Shown: piece by piece, positions 42,917 to 50,845 of the stretch
Layout of the letters: every line of letters starts with the position of its first letter
Numbering within the stretch: position 1 is the first letter of the stretch
Origin: Dactylosporangium fulvum
Lineage (GTDB): Bacteria; Actinomycetota; Actinomycetes; Mycobacteriales; Micromonosporaceae
Assembly (NCBI RefSeq): GCF_025137375.1
Contig: NZ_CP073720.1
Coordinates: 496,001 to 560,000 of the forward strand
DNA length: 64,000 bases
Reading direction: 5' to 3'
Position numbers and translations under genes: made by a program
Notes under the pieces: generated by a model
The model's database searches: none
What the model saw: only the letters and a program-made list of their open reading frames with translations
Told to the model about the DNA's origin: nothing

Positions 42917-43339
42917 ATGCCGCGCACCCAGCAGAAGCAGCGATCGTCCGCGTGGGAGACGGCGATCACCGTGCTGCAGGAGGCCGAACCACCCTTCATC
43001 CCTGCGGGAGCACACGAGATGACCGTCGTCGTCGAGTTCCCGCCCGGTGATCCGGGCACGCCGCCGCACCGGCACACCGGACCGGCGTTCGGCTACGTGC
43101 TGGAAGGCGAGATGCTGCTGGAGATCGAAGGCCAGCCGGAGCGGGTCGTGCGTGCGGGAGAGGCGTTCTGGGAACCGGGTGGCGACGTCATCCACTACCA
43201 GGACGGCAACAACCGCGACGACATCCCGCTGCGGTTCACCGTCACGATGCTGTGCGAGCCGGGCAAGCCGATGCTCACCCTGGTGGACGACGAAGAGCTT
43301 GCCCGGCGCAAGGAGCGCCGCGCTGTCCGGCGGGCCTGA
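42917..43339 (+). CDS. Cupin-domain protein, 140 aa
   Basis: A single cupin barrel. Motif 1 is PPHRHTGPAFGYVLEGEMLL with the HxH...E metal ligands, and motif 2 is EAFWEPGGDVIHYQDGNNRD with the later His. The start ATG 42917 follows GGAGG at 42904-42908. Typical actinomycete cupins of this size bind a metal and either isomerise or hydrolyse small molecules or serve as sensors. No pathway neighbour points to a substrate. Confidence 0.88.
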   Translation: MPRTQQKQRSSAWETAITVLQEAEPPFIPAGAHEMTVVVEFPPGDPGTPPHRHTGPAFGYVLEGEMLLEIEGQPERVVRAGEAFWEPGGDVIHYQDGNNRDDIPLRFTVTMLCEPGKPMLTLVDDEELARRKERRAVRRA

Positions 43340-43377
43340 ACAAGGTCACTGGTTCCAGCCGGGCAGCGCGGCCTGAC

Positions 43378-43860
43378 TCAACAGATGCGCTTGCCGTCTT
43401 CCAGGTAGTACGTGATGTTGCCGGCCGCCGCTTCCAGAGCGGCGGCCGCCCGCCGGGCGAGTAGCGGGGACAGGCGTCGCTGCGCCTCGGCGAGGGTGCA
43501 CCATGCCCAACTGCGCAGCTCGTCCGCGGGCAGTCGCAGCGCTGCGGTGGCCTTCACGTCGAGCACGCCACCGTCGTATACGAACATCACGCCCTCGGTG
43601 CGGCCCGGTCGTGGCGGCACCCAGTCGACGACCAGCAACCGGCCGGGGGACACCACCAAGCCGAGTTCCTCTTCGACCTCGCGCCGCGCGGCGTCGTGCG
43701 GTGACTCGTCACCGTCCACCGAGCCGCCGGGCAACTCCCAGTCGTCCTTGTACACCGGTTCCACCAGCAGGATCCGGTCGGCGGCGTCGCGGAACAGCAC
43801 TCCGGATCCCATGCGCTTGCGCGGGAGCGCCGCAGTGTAGTCGTCGGTTGACGTGGTCAC
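43378..43860 (-). CDS. NUDIX hydrolase
   Basis: A 160-residue protein with a full Nudix box: ELPGGSVDGDESPHDAARRE then VEEELGLVV, fitting GxxxxxExxxxxxxREUxEExGU. The preceding strand GVLFRDAADRILLVEPVYK is typical. The GTG start at 43860 gives MTTSTDDYTAALPRKRMG. Nudix enzymes hydrolyse nucleoside diphosphates linked to other groups; this subtype resembles mutT-like housecleaning or ADP-ribose enzymes and cannot be assigned further. It follows the oxidoreductase gene at 43871 by ten bases, on the same strand. Confidence 0.9.
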   Translation of the reverse strand: MTTSTDDYTAALPRKRMGSGVLFRDAADRILLVEPVYKDDWELPGGSVDGDESPHDAARREVEEELGLVVSPGRLLVVDWVPPRPGRTEGVMFVYDGGVLDVKATAALRLPADELRSWAWCTLAEAQRRLSPLLARRAAAALEAAAGNITYYLEDGKRIC

Positions 43861-43870
43861 CAGCGGGCGC

Positions 43871-44539
43871 TCAGCGGTGTGCTTTGGCGACCGCTGCCCG
43901 CACGATCTCCGCGTCGGCGGGGGTGCCGACCGGGTCGTCGAACGTGCCGTACGGGGGGCCGTAGACGGGCGTGTCCGGCTGCACGCGCCAGCTGTCGGCG
44001 AGCGTGCCCACATCGACGGTTTCGTAGCCGATGGCGTCCAGGAACGCGGTGACGACCTGCTTGGCCTCGGCGTCGTCGCCGGCGATCGGTAGGGCGGTCC
44101 GGTCATCGGCACCTGATGGGCGGGTAAGCGAGGCCAGGTGCTTGAAGAAGATGTTGTTGAACGCCTTGACGACCTTCGCGCCGGGCAGATGCTGCTGGAG
44201 CAGTTCGCTGCTGGTCGTGGAGCCCTCGTCCAGCTCAGGGAAGCGGCCGTCACGCTGCGGGTAGTAGTTGTTGGTGTCGATGACGATCTTGCCGGCCAGC
44301 GGCTCGGCCGGCACCTCGCGGTACACCTTCAGCGGTACCGTCACCACCACGATGTCGCCGGCTGCGGCCGCGTCCGCCGGGCGGCCTGCCCGGGCGTGCG
44401 GGCCGAGCTCGGCGACCAGGTCCGCCAGGGTCTCGGGTCCGCGCGAGTTGCTCAGCACGACGTCGTAGCCGGCGGCGACCGCCAGCCGCGCCACCGTGCC
44501 GCCGATGTTGCCGCTTCCGATGAGTCCGATCGTTGTCAT
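43871..44539 (-). CDS. NADP-binding oxidoreductase of the F420-NADP reductase-like family
   Basis: A 222-residue Rossmann-fold protein: MTTIGLIGSGNIGGTVARLA with GxGxxG, NADP-type VVLSNSRGPETLADL (Asn-Ser-Arg after the second strand favours NADP), GDIVVVTVPLKVYREVPAE and IVIDTNNYYPQRDG, with the family's late AFNNIFFKHLA block. This is the NPDE/FNO-like family (F420-dependent NADP reductase and related oxidoreductases). It is divergent from the GntR gene at 44667, which may control it. Confidence 0.88.
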   Translation of the reverse strand: MTTIGLIGSGNIGGTVARLAVAAGYDVVLSNSRGPETLADLVAELGPHARAGRPADAAAAGDIVVVTVPLKVYREVPAEPLAGKIVIDTNNYYPQRDGRFPELDEGSTTSSELLQQHLPGAKVVKAFNNIFFKHLASLTRPSGADDRTALPIAGDDAEAKQVVTAFLDAIGYETVDVGTLADSWRVQPDTPVYGPPYGTFDDPVGTPADAEIVRAAVAKAHR

Positions 44540-44610
44540 GCCGGCAATAACCCACTGGTTCTGTCGGGAATTCCCGCACCGCGGAGGTGTAAAAGTCGTG
44601 AAACGCGACG

Positions 44611-44635
44611 ATAGCCATAGGGCTATAGGGCTGTA
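44611..44635. promoter_or_regulatory. Candidate GntR operator
   Basis: ATAGCC-ATAG-GGCTAT is a 6-bp inverted repeat followed by a second TATAGGGCTGTAG unit. It lies between the divergent oxidoreductase (44539) and GntR (44667) genes, just upstream of the regulator's start. Confidence 0.5.
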
Positions 44636-44666
44636 GGATGGCCCTGGGGTCATCGAGCCGCATCTT

Positions 44667-45077
44667 ATGGTGGTGATCGATCGCGATGCTGACCGTCCAC
44701 TCCACAAGCAGCTCGTGGACATTCTGCGGGGCCAGATCGATGCCGGCGTCCTGCCGCCCGGTTCGGTGCTGCCGTCCGAGATTTACCTGGCGCAGACGCA
44801 CGGATTGAGCAAAACAGCGGTCCGGCGGGCGCTCGAGCTGCTGCTCAACGAGGGTCTCATCATCAAGACCAAGGGCAAGCCGACGAGGGTGCGTGAGCGG
44901 CCGCAGCGCAAGGTCGTGCTGCTGGAGCCGGGCGACGAGGTGAATGCCCGGATGCCGACCGAGGCGGAGCGGCGGTCGTGGGGCATGTCGGTGGGCGAGC
45001 CCCTCCTCGAGGTGAGTCGCCGCAGGGGGACCGTGGACTTCTTCCCTGCGGGAACGATCACGCTGCGGGCTTCCTGA
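44667..45077 (+). CDS. GntR family transcriptional regulator
   Basis: A 136-residue regulator. The N-terminal winged helix is DRPLHKQLVDILRGQIDAGV, LPPGSVLPSEIYLAQTHGLS, KTAVRRALELLLNEGLIIKT. The short C-terminal part ends MSVGEPLLEVSRRRGTVDFF with PAGTITLRAS, a common form in short actinomycete GntR proteins without a full effector domain. It precedes an ABC transporter operon by 135 bases on the same strand, an arrangement typical of YtrA-like regulators. The repeat at 44611 is its likely operator. Confidence 0.9.
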   Translation: MVVIDRDADRPLHKQLVDILRGQIDAGVLPPGSVLPSEIYLAQTHGLSKTAVRRALELLLNEGLIIKTKGKPTRVRERPQRKVVLLEPGDEVNARMPTEAERRSWGMSVGEPLLEVSRRRGTVDFFPAGTITLRAS

Positions 45078-45134
45078 GTGCAGGCGGGGCGGGCCGCCCG
45101 CCGCTGCGGGCTTTTCCGTCACGGCGTCCAGGCG

Positions 45135-45160
45135 CCGGGGTGTAGCTAGCCCCACCCCGG
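45135..45160. promoter_or_regulatory. Inverted repeat before the ABC operon
   Basis: Arms CCGGGGTG and CACCCCGG with a ten-base spacer lie between the GntR gene and the ABC ATPase gene. It may end the GntR transcript or serve as an operator. Confidence 0.35.
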
Positions 45161-45212
45161 CCGGGTGTCCAGCGTCAATCCGTCGACGGGCGCGAATCCA
45201 TACCGTTAGGGC

Positions 45213-45977
45213 ATGCCTCAGCAGACAGCGGCGCTGGAGATTCGAGCGCTGACCAAGCGGTTCGGTGACAAGCTCGCCGTCGACGCCATCGACCTCACCG
45301 TCCCACCCGGCTCCTTCTTCGGTCTCGTCGGGCAGAACGGCGCCGGCAAGACCACCACCCTCTCGATGGCGGTCGGCCTGCTGCGGCCCGACAGCGGCAC
45401 CGCCCGGATCTTCGGCGAGGACGTCTGGTCCGCCCCGGCGCGCGCCAAGGCGCTGGTCGGGGTCCTGCCCGACGGCCTGGCCATGCCGGAGCGGCTGACC
45501 GGGCGCGAGGTGCTGACGTACCTGGGGCTGCTGCGCGGCCTGCCGAAGCACGTGGTGGCCGAGCGCGCCGCCGAGTTGCTGGCCGTGCTGGAGCTCGACG
45601 GCGCCGACAAGACGCTCGTCATCGAGTACTCGACGGGCATGCGCAAGAAGATCGGCCTCGCCACCGCGCTGCTGCACGCGCCGCGGCTGCTGGTGCTCGA
45701 CGAGCCGTTCGAGGCGGTCGACCCGGTGTCCGCCGCCACGATCAAGACCATCCTGCGCGGCTTTGTCGCCGGCGGCGGCTCCGTCGTGCTGTCCAGCCAT
45801 GTGATGGCGCTGGTCGAGCAGCTCTGCGACCACGTCGCCGTGGTCGACAGCGGCGCGGTCGTCGCGGCCGGCCCGCTGGACGAGGTGCGCGGCACGCGCT
45901 CGCTCGAAGACGCTTTCGTGGGGCTCGTCGGTGGCGAGCGGACCGAGATCAAGGAGCTGTCATGGCTGTCGCGGTGA
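45213..45977 (+). CDS. ABC transporter ATP-binding protein
   Basis: A 254-residue ATPase of the DrrA/CcmA type. Walker A is GLVGQNGAGKTTTLSMAV, the signature EYSTGMRKKIGLATAL (STGMR rather than the classical LSGGQ, usual in this group), Walker B RLLVLDEPFEAVDP, and the H-loop VVLSSHVMALVEQL. It shares 16 bases with the permease gene that follows and must form one exporter with it. Substrates of this class are often lipids, peptides or antibiotics. The GntR gene upstream is its likely regulator. Confidence 0.93.
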   Translation: MPQQTAALEIRALTKRFGDKLAVDAIDLTVPPGSFFGLVGQNGAGKTTTLSMAVGLLRPDSGTARIFGEDVWSAPARAKALVGVLPDGLAMPERLTGREVLTYLGLLRGLPKHVVAERAAELLAVLELDGADKTLVIEYSTGMRKKIGLATALLHAPRLLVLDEPFEAVDPVSAATIKTILRGFVAGGGSVVLSSHVMALVEQLCDHVAVVDSGAVVAAGPLDEVRGTRSLEDAFVGLVGGERTEIKELSWLSR

Positions 45978-47701
45978 CCATGGCGCAGATGAAGGTGGCG
46001 GTCCTGCGCCACGCCTACCGGGGCCAGCGCGCCCAGACGGCGGGCACCGGCGCGGTGCTCGGGCTGCTGCTCGCGGCCGGCACCGTGTACCTGGCCTGGA
46101 TGGACCCGGAGCTGCTGGCGGCCGGCTACGCGGTCTGGCTGCTCGGCTGGATGCTCGGCCCGGTCTTCATGGGCGGCGGCGACGAGACGCTGCGGCCGGA
46201 GTACTTCGCCCTCCTCGGGCTCCCGGCCCGGCGCCTGGCCGTGGGCCTGCTCGTCAGCGCGTTCGTCGGCGTCGCGCCGCTGGTCAGCCTGACGGCCCTG
46301 CTCGGCCTGCTCGTCACGGGCATCCGGCTCGGTGCCGTCAACGCCCTGGTAGCCGTGCCGGCGATGCTGCTGCAGCTGGCCGTCTTCGTCCTGCTGTCCA
46401 AGGTGTCCGTCGCCGTCGTCGGCCTCGCGCTGCGCTCCCGGCTCGGCGCGATCGCCTCCGGCCTGCTCAACGGCACCATCCTGGCGGCACTCGGGCAGAT
46501 CTGGGTCTTCCTGTGGGCCTTCGGCGAGACCGGCACACCCGACGCGGTCTGGTACCTCCCCTCCGCCTGGGGCCTGCTCGCCGTGCGCGGCCAGTGGTGG
46601 GCGCTGGTGGCGCTGGCCGCGCTCGTCATCGGACTCCTCGGCGCATGGGCGGCCCTGCTCAGCCGGCGAGCCGGCGCGACCCGGGTGTCCGGACGCGGCC
46701 GGCGCCCGATCACCGCCGCCACCGCCAACGGCGCCGTCGTCGCCAAGGAACTGCGCACGTGGTCCCGCGACCTGGTACGCAACCACCAGCTGGCGTTCGC
46801 GCTGGCCTACGGCGTCTGCTTCGCCGCCAGCCCGCTGATCATCGGCTGGGACGGCATGCTGCCCTACGCGGGACCGATCTTCATCGTCATGGCCGCCGCG
46901 ATGGCCGCCAACCTCTACGGCACCGACGGCACCGCGCTGTGGCTGACGCTGATGACGCCGGGCCGTAGCGACGTCCGCGGCCGGCAGCTGGCCTGGCTGT
47001 CGACGCAGGGCCCGATCGCGCTCGCCCTGACCGTCGGGCTCACCGCCGTCGCCGGCGGTCCCTGGCCACTGGTCCTCGCCCTGCTGCCCGCCCTGCTCGG
47101 CGGCGCGGCCGGGCTGGTGCCGCTCATTTCGGTGTACGCGCTGGTGCCCGGCACCGACCCGCACCGCCGGGCCGGCAACCCGCTGCGCACCAGCGAGGAC
47201 GACGGCGGCCTGACCGGCCTGGCGTACCTCATGCTCGCCCTCGTCGTCGCCACCGGCGCGCCCGCGGCGCTGGCCGCGATCTGGTTCGGCTGGGCGGGCG
47301 TGGCCGTCGGCGTCGGGACCGGCGCGCTGTGCGCCTGGGGCCTCGGCCTGCTGGCCGAGCGGCGGCTCCGCTCGCACGGCCCCGAACTGCTGGACACGAT
47401 GCGGACCGGCCGCAAGCCGCAGACGACTGTCACGTCCCGGTTCGAGCAGCTTGGCCGCACGCAGCGCATCGTCGCCGGCTGGTGCTTCGGCCTCGGCGCC
47501 GTCCCGCTGGTCCCGCAGGGCATCCTCGCCGCCGTTTTTGTCGGCAAGGGGATGCTGCGCCACAGCTGGTTCCTCGCCACGTACCTGCCCACCGGGTGGC
47601 GCTATCCCGTCGCCGCCGGCTTCATCCTGCTGGGCCTGGCCATGTACGGCACCGGGCTGTGGATCGTCCGGCCGTGTGCCACCCGGACGGCGCGCCGATG
47701 A
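45962..47701 (+). CDS. ABC transporter permease, 579 aa
   Basis: A polytopic membrane protein with about a dozen hydrophobic segments, for example GTGAVLGLLLAAGTVYLAWM, LVALAALVIGLLGAWAALLS and LALTVGLTAVAGGPWPLVLA. A cytoplasmic stretch with VVAKELRTWSRDLVRNHQLA resembles the coupling region of two-half ABC-2 permeases. It starts inside the ATPase gene (ATG 45962), so one ATPase dimer would serve one fused permease. The substrate is unknown. The length is about twice that of single-half ABC-2 permeases. Confidence 0.9.
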   Translation: MAVAVTMAQMKVAVLRHAYRGQRAQTAGTGAVLGLLLAAGTVYLAWMDPELLAAGYAVWLLGWMLGPVFMGGGDETLRPEYFALLGLPARRLAVGLLVSAFVGVAPLVSLTALLGLLVTGIRLGAVNALVAVPAMLLQLAVFVLLSKVSVAVVGLALRSRLGAIASGLLNGTILAALGQIWVFLWAFGETGTPDAVWYLPSAWGLLAVRGQWWALVALAALVIGLLGAWAALLSRRAGATRVSGRGRRPITAATANGAVVAKELRTWSRDLVRNHQLAFALAYGVCFAASPLIIGWDGMLPYAGPIFIVMAAAMAANLYGTDGTALWLTLMTPGRSDVRGRQLAWLSTQGPIALALTVGLTAVAGGPWPLVLALLPALLGGAAGLVPLISVYALVPGTDPHRRAGNPLRTSEDDGGLTGLAYLMLALVVATGAPAALAAIWFGWAGVAVGVGTGALCAWGLGLLAERRLRSHGPELLDTMRTGRKPQTTVTSRFEQLGRTQRIVAGWCFGLGAVPLVPQGILAAVFVGKGMLRHSWFLATYLPTGWRYPVAAGFILLGLAMYGTGLWIVRPCATRTARR

Positions 47702-47746
47702 GCCCCCGGCGTGCAGCGCGTGTTCGCTCCACGCCGGGCCTGCTGG

Positions 47747-48037
47747 TCATGCCGCCGAGAGCTCTTTGGTCACCAGGGCATACACCTGATCGAAGGCGTT
47801 CATCTCGGCCGGGTTGAACCGGTTCTTGGTGACGGCAACGGTGATCCCGGTCTCGAGGTCGGCGTACGCGGCACTGCCGCCGATCCCCACCATGCCGAAC
47901 ACGGCCGGGCTGATGGGGGTGTTGCCGATCCGGCCGAGGGTGTAGCCCAGTCGCAGAACTGCTTGAGTGTGGTGCCCATCGGCACCGCCGGCACGCCGGC
48001 CGAGGAGCACCTGAACGTGTTGCTGAAGGTTGCTCAC
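47747..48037 (-). pseudogene. Serine hydrolase (beta-lactamase family) with internal deletion
   Basis: The reading frame starts with GTG 48037 after a good ribosome site (CAGGAGAGCT) and reads MSNLQQHVQVLLGRR, which resembles the first residues of class-C beta-lactamase-related esterases. It then jumps to the family's C-terminus: LGYTLGRIGNTPISPAVFGM then GIGGSAAYADLETGITVAVT, KNRFNPAEMNAFDQ. The 95-residue product lacks the catalytic SxxK and YxN blocks of a protein usually near 400 residues. Other frames near 47945 hold extra scraps, suggesting more than one event. It is not functional as a hydrolase. Confidence 0.65.
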
Positions 48038-48079
48038 AGCTCTCTCCTGAATCTGGCACCGTCCGGCGCCTCATCCCAC

Positions 48080-48139
48080 GGTCGGAGCGGACGCGGGTTT
48101 CTTGCTGCCCGGCGCAAGAATCGCGTGGTCGCTCCGACC
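48080..48139. promoter_or_regulatory. 60-bp interrupted dyad in the divergent promoter
   Basis: GGTCGGAGCG (48080-48089) pairs with CGCTCCGACC (48130-48139), and the inner TTCTTG (48099-48104) with CAAGAA (48115-48120), both around the same centre. It lies between the divergent hydrolase remnant and the transporter remnant and is probably an operator for a regulator not present in the window. Confidence 0.5.
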
Positions 48140-48178
48140 TATCGGTGACCAAGCTCCCGACAGATCCAGGAGACCACC

Positions 48179-49001
48179 GTGACCGACCGGGACGCACCGC
48201 CCCGCGCGGGCCGACGGGAGTGGATCGGCCTCGCCGTCCTCGTTCGGGCCGATCCTGACGGCGATGGCGCTCGCCTCGGGTGTGCTCGCCGGAGCGAGCC
48301 TGCTCACCACGCAGTACATCCAGAGCGTTGTCGGCCTCTCGCCGGCCGTTGCCGGCCTGTGGCAGGCGCCCACGGGAATCGGTATCGCGGCCGGTGTGCT
48401 CACGGCTCCCGTCCTGGTGTCGAAGGTCGCCCCGAGGACGGCGATCGTGTTCGGCCTGGGCGTGTCGGCCGGTGGCCTCATGCTGCTGACCACCGTCGGC
48501 AGTGCCGACGGACCGGCAGTGACCGCGCTGCTGATCGCAGTGGTGGCGTTCGGGGTCGGCCCGTTGTTCGCCCTGGGCACCGGCATCGCGATCAGCACCG
48601 CCCCGGCGGAGCGGGCAGGCTCGGCCGCTTCGCTGTCGGAGAGCAGTAACGTGCTCGGCTCCACCCTCGGCCTGGCCGTGCTCGGCACCGTCGGTACCGC
48701 CGTCTACCGAAGCCGGTTGGAGCGGTCGGCCCCCGAGAACGTCCCGGCCGACATCCTGGACCAGGCGAAACAGACGATCGGTGGGGCGGCAGCGGTCGCC
48801 GAGCCGACCGGGTCGGGGCAGGACCTGTTCGAAGCCGCCCGAGCCGCCTTCACCAGCGGCATCCACGTGGTCGCCGTGGTCGGTGCGGTGCTCGTGGCGC
48901 TGGCCGCGGTCGCGGCCTGGGTGTCCCTGCGGCGGCCGGCCGGAATGTCGGCGAGCGAGCCGCGGGTCAGCGAGAATTACAACGAGGGGAGTTTGCGATG
49001 A
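48179..49001 (+). pseudogene. DHA2-type MFS drug transporter with internal deletion and frameshift
   Basis: GTG 48179 follows CCAGGAGACCACC and starts MTDRDAPPRAGRREWIGLAV, the usual N-terminus of a 14-helix DHA2 multidrug transporter. About 64 bases on, a different frame continues with SFGPILTAMALASGVLAGAS and LLTTQYIQSVVGLSPAVAGL, then the last third of the family, for example AGSAASLSESSNVLGSTLGL. Some 230-250 residues with the first eight or so helices are gone and the two ends are out of frame. The 3' part is open from ATG 48264 to 49001 and overlaps the DGPF gene (ATGA). Confidence 0.72.
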
Positions 49002-49360
49002 AGTACCTGTTGATGATCCACGCGAACCCGGTCGCGCTGGACGCGCTGTCCGAGCAGGAACGGAACGCGATCTACGCGGCGCACGACGCGTTTGTCGCCC
49101 ACATCACCGAGTCCGGAGAACTGGTCGGATTCGCCGCGCTGGCAGACCCGAGCAACAGCCGCACCGTCCGGGTCCGCGCGGGAGCGACAACCGTGACAGA
49201 CGGCCCCTACATCGAGATGAAGGAATTCCTCGCCGGGTACACCATCGTCGACTGCGAGACACCCGAACGTGCCGCGGAACTGGCGGCCATGATTCCGGAC
49301 GCCGGCATCACCGGCATCGAGGTCCGGCCGGTGATGCACTTCTCCGGGTCCGACATGTGA
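48998..49360 (+). CDS. YCII/DGPF-domain protein (second copy in the window)
   Basis: A complete 120-residue DGPF protein: MKYLLMIHANPVALDALSEQ, then the signature TTVTDGPYIEMKEFLAGYTI and VDCETPERAAELAAMIPDAG. It overlaps the transporter remnant upstream (ATGA) and the sigma remnant downstream (GTGA). It is the better-preserved member of a DGPF-ECF42 pair whose sigma factor has lost its core. It shares the fold with the gene at 746 but not its close sequence, so it is not a recent duplicate. Confidence 0.88.
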   Translation: MKYLLMIHANPVALDALSEQERNAIYAAHDAFVAHITESGELVGFAALADPSNSRTVRVRAGATTVTDGPYIEMKEFLAGYTIVDCETPERAAELAAMIPDAGITGIEVRPVMHFSGSDM

Positions 49361-49683
49361 GCACACCCGTCCCGATCGACGACCTGCTCCGCAACGTCGT
49401 TCCGCAGGTGCTCGGTCCCGGACCGATGGTCACCCTCAACCGGGCGGTGGCCGTCGCCATGACCGCAGGCCCCCGGGCCGGACTCGAACTGCTCGACATG
49501 CTCGACAACAACAAGCACCTGGCACGCAGCCACCGGCTCGACGCCGTGCGCGGGCACCTGCTCGAGATCGCGGGCGATCTCGGGGCCGCCCGCGAGCACT
49601 ATCTGCGCGCCGCCCGACGGACGACCAGCATCCCCGAGCAGCGGTACCTCACCGGCCGGGTCGCGCGACTCACCAGGTCGTGA
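49357..49683 (+). pseudogene. ECF42 sigma factor with in-frame internal deletion
   Basis: The GTG at 49357 begins MSTPVPIDDLLRNVVPQVLG, a normal ECF42 start, and passes without a frame break to the family's C-terminal end: PGPMVTLNRAVAVAMTAGPR, then LLDMLDNNKHLARSHRLDAV and AAREHYLRAARRTTSIPEQR. The 108-residue product lacks sigma regions 2 and 4 (about 280-300 residues), so it cannot act as a sigma factor. The intact ECF42 at 1162 shows what is missing. Since the frame is open, a small helical protein could still be made. Confidence 0.75.
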
Positions 49684-49734
49684 TGTATCAACGATGTGCA
49701 TGGCGTGTGCTCGCCGCTCCTAGCCTGCGGGTGT

Positions 49735-50247
49735 ATGGGGTATGTGGCGTTCGGGGCCCAGGTGATGCTCAGCTTGACCTTCGCCGTCGCGGCGATCGCG
49801 AAACTGCGCGACCTCGCCGGCTTCCGGCAGTCTCTGGCGCAGTTGCTGCCCGTGCCGGCATTGCAGGGAACGTCGACGGCCGTTGCGGTGCCGGTAGCGG
49901 AACTGGCGATCGCCGTCCTGCTCGTCGTGCCGAGCACGTCGACCGTCGGCGCGCTGGCCGCGATGACGATGATGGTCGCGTTCACCGCCACGATCGGCCG
50001 TGCCCTGCACCGGGGTGACCACGCGCCCTGCCACTGCTTCGGGGCATCGCCGCGGCGGCTGGGGCCTCAGCAACTCGTCCGTAACCTGGTCCTGACGGCG
50101 GTCGCGGCGTTGAGCCTCGCCGACGGGCGGACCGAGCCCGTGGGCTTGTTCGTCGCCGGGTTCGTCGGTGTTGTCGGCGGACTGCTGGTCGTGTGGGCCG
50201 ACGACATCCTGGACCTGTTCACCGCCGGCCCGGCCTACACCCGCTGA
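49735..50247 (+). CDS. MauE/DoxX-like membrane protein of the peptide cluster
   Basis: A 170-residue protein with four or five membrane helices: GAQVMLSLTFAVAAIAKLRD, LAIAVLLVVPSTSTVGALAA, LVRNLVLTAVAALSLADG and FVAGFVGVVGGLLVVWADDI. The loop HAPCHCFGAS carries Cys99-x-Cys101, the conserved CxCFG of MauE. MauE-type proteins are thought to move electrons to or from thiols for periplasmic disulfide formation. A TlpA-like protein is encoded at 52865. Its stop overlaps the start of the S26 peptidase gene (TGATG). ATG 49735 is the chosen start; 49696 is possible. Confidence 0.83.
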   Translation: MGYVAFGAQVMLSLTFAVAAIAKLRDLAGFRQSLAQLLPVPALQGTSTAVAVPVAELAIAVLLVVPSTSTVGALAAMTMMVAFTATIGRALHRGDHAPCHCFGASPRRLGPQQLVRNLVLTAVAALSLADGRTEPVGLFVAGFVGVVGGLLVVWADDILDLFTAGPAYTR

Positions 50248-50675
50248 TGGGTCTGCTCGCGCTCGCCCTCGCGGTCCCGGCGGTCGCAGCGGTCGGTGTC
50301 GTCGTCTGGGTCCGCGTGCGGTACTTCGTCGTGACCGTCCGCGGCCCGAGCATGGAGCCGACGCTTCGCAGCGGGGATCGGGTCCTTGCGCGCCGGGCGG
50401 TGCTCGACCGGGTGCGAGCGGGCGACATCGTCATCCTCCGCTCAACCGCGCTGCCCACCGACGGGATCATCAAACGAGCCGTGGCCGTGCCCGGCGATCC
50501 GGTCCCGCGTGCGGCGGCGCCGGCGCTGGCCGACGTGCCGGAGGCGACCGTACCGGCTGGCAAGGTCGTAATCATCGGGGACGGTGCACAGAGCTCCGAC
50601 TCCCGGCAGCACGGGTACGCCGACGGATCCCAGATCGTCGGCGTGATGCTGCGTCGGCTGCGCATCAGCGAGTAG
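50247..50675 (+). CDS. S26 family signal peptidase-like protein
   Basis: A 142-residue membrane-anchored protease. One N-terminal helix (LLALALAVPAVAAVGVVVW) is followed by box B, FVVTVRGPSMEPTLRSGDRV, with the nucleophile Ser35. Box D, DGIIKRAVAVPGD, carries the general base Lys76, and box E appears as IGDGAQSSDSRQHG. All catalytic parts are present in a short form typical of single-purpose S26 enzymes in actinomycete secretion clusters. It overlaps the MauE gene, so it belongs to the cluster and may trim the leader of the Cys-rich peptide at 52497. Confidence 0.87.
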   Translation: MGLLALALAVPAVAAVGVVVWVRVRYFVVTVRGPSMEPTLRSGDRVLARRAVLDRVRAGDIVILRSTALPTDGIIKRAVAVPGDPVPRAAAPALADVPEATVPAGKVVIIGDGAQSSDSRQHGYADGSQIVGVMLRRLRISE

Positions 50676-50786
50676 CCGCCGGGCGGTCCGGCCGGGCCTG
50701 TGTACCGGATTGTATGCCGGCTTGATGTTTCGAGTTGGTGGCAAAGCCTTTACATTCCGTCTCTCGTTTGCGAACTTTGCATCAGA

Positions 50787-50815
50787 TATCGAACGAACGC
50801 TTGCAAGTTTCGATA
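50787..50815. promoter_or_regulatory. Inverted repeat upstream of the SARP gene
   Basis: TATCGAA and TTCGATA arms with a 15-base spacer lie in an unusually AT-rich 100-base stretch just before the regulator's GTG. It is probably part of its promoter or an operator. Confidence 0.4.
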
Positions 50816-50845
50816 GAAGATGCTGTCGGCATACGGGGAGCGATC

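Noticed and set aside
45218..47563. A 781-codon open frame antisense to the ABC transporter genes
   Set aside because: It is rich in Arg, Gly, Gln and His, has no domain, and lies opposite two clear genes; high GC leaves antisense frames open.
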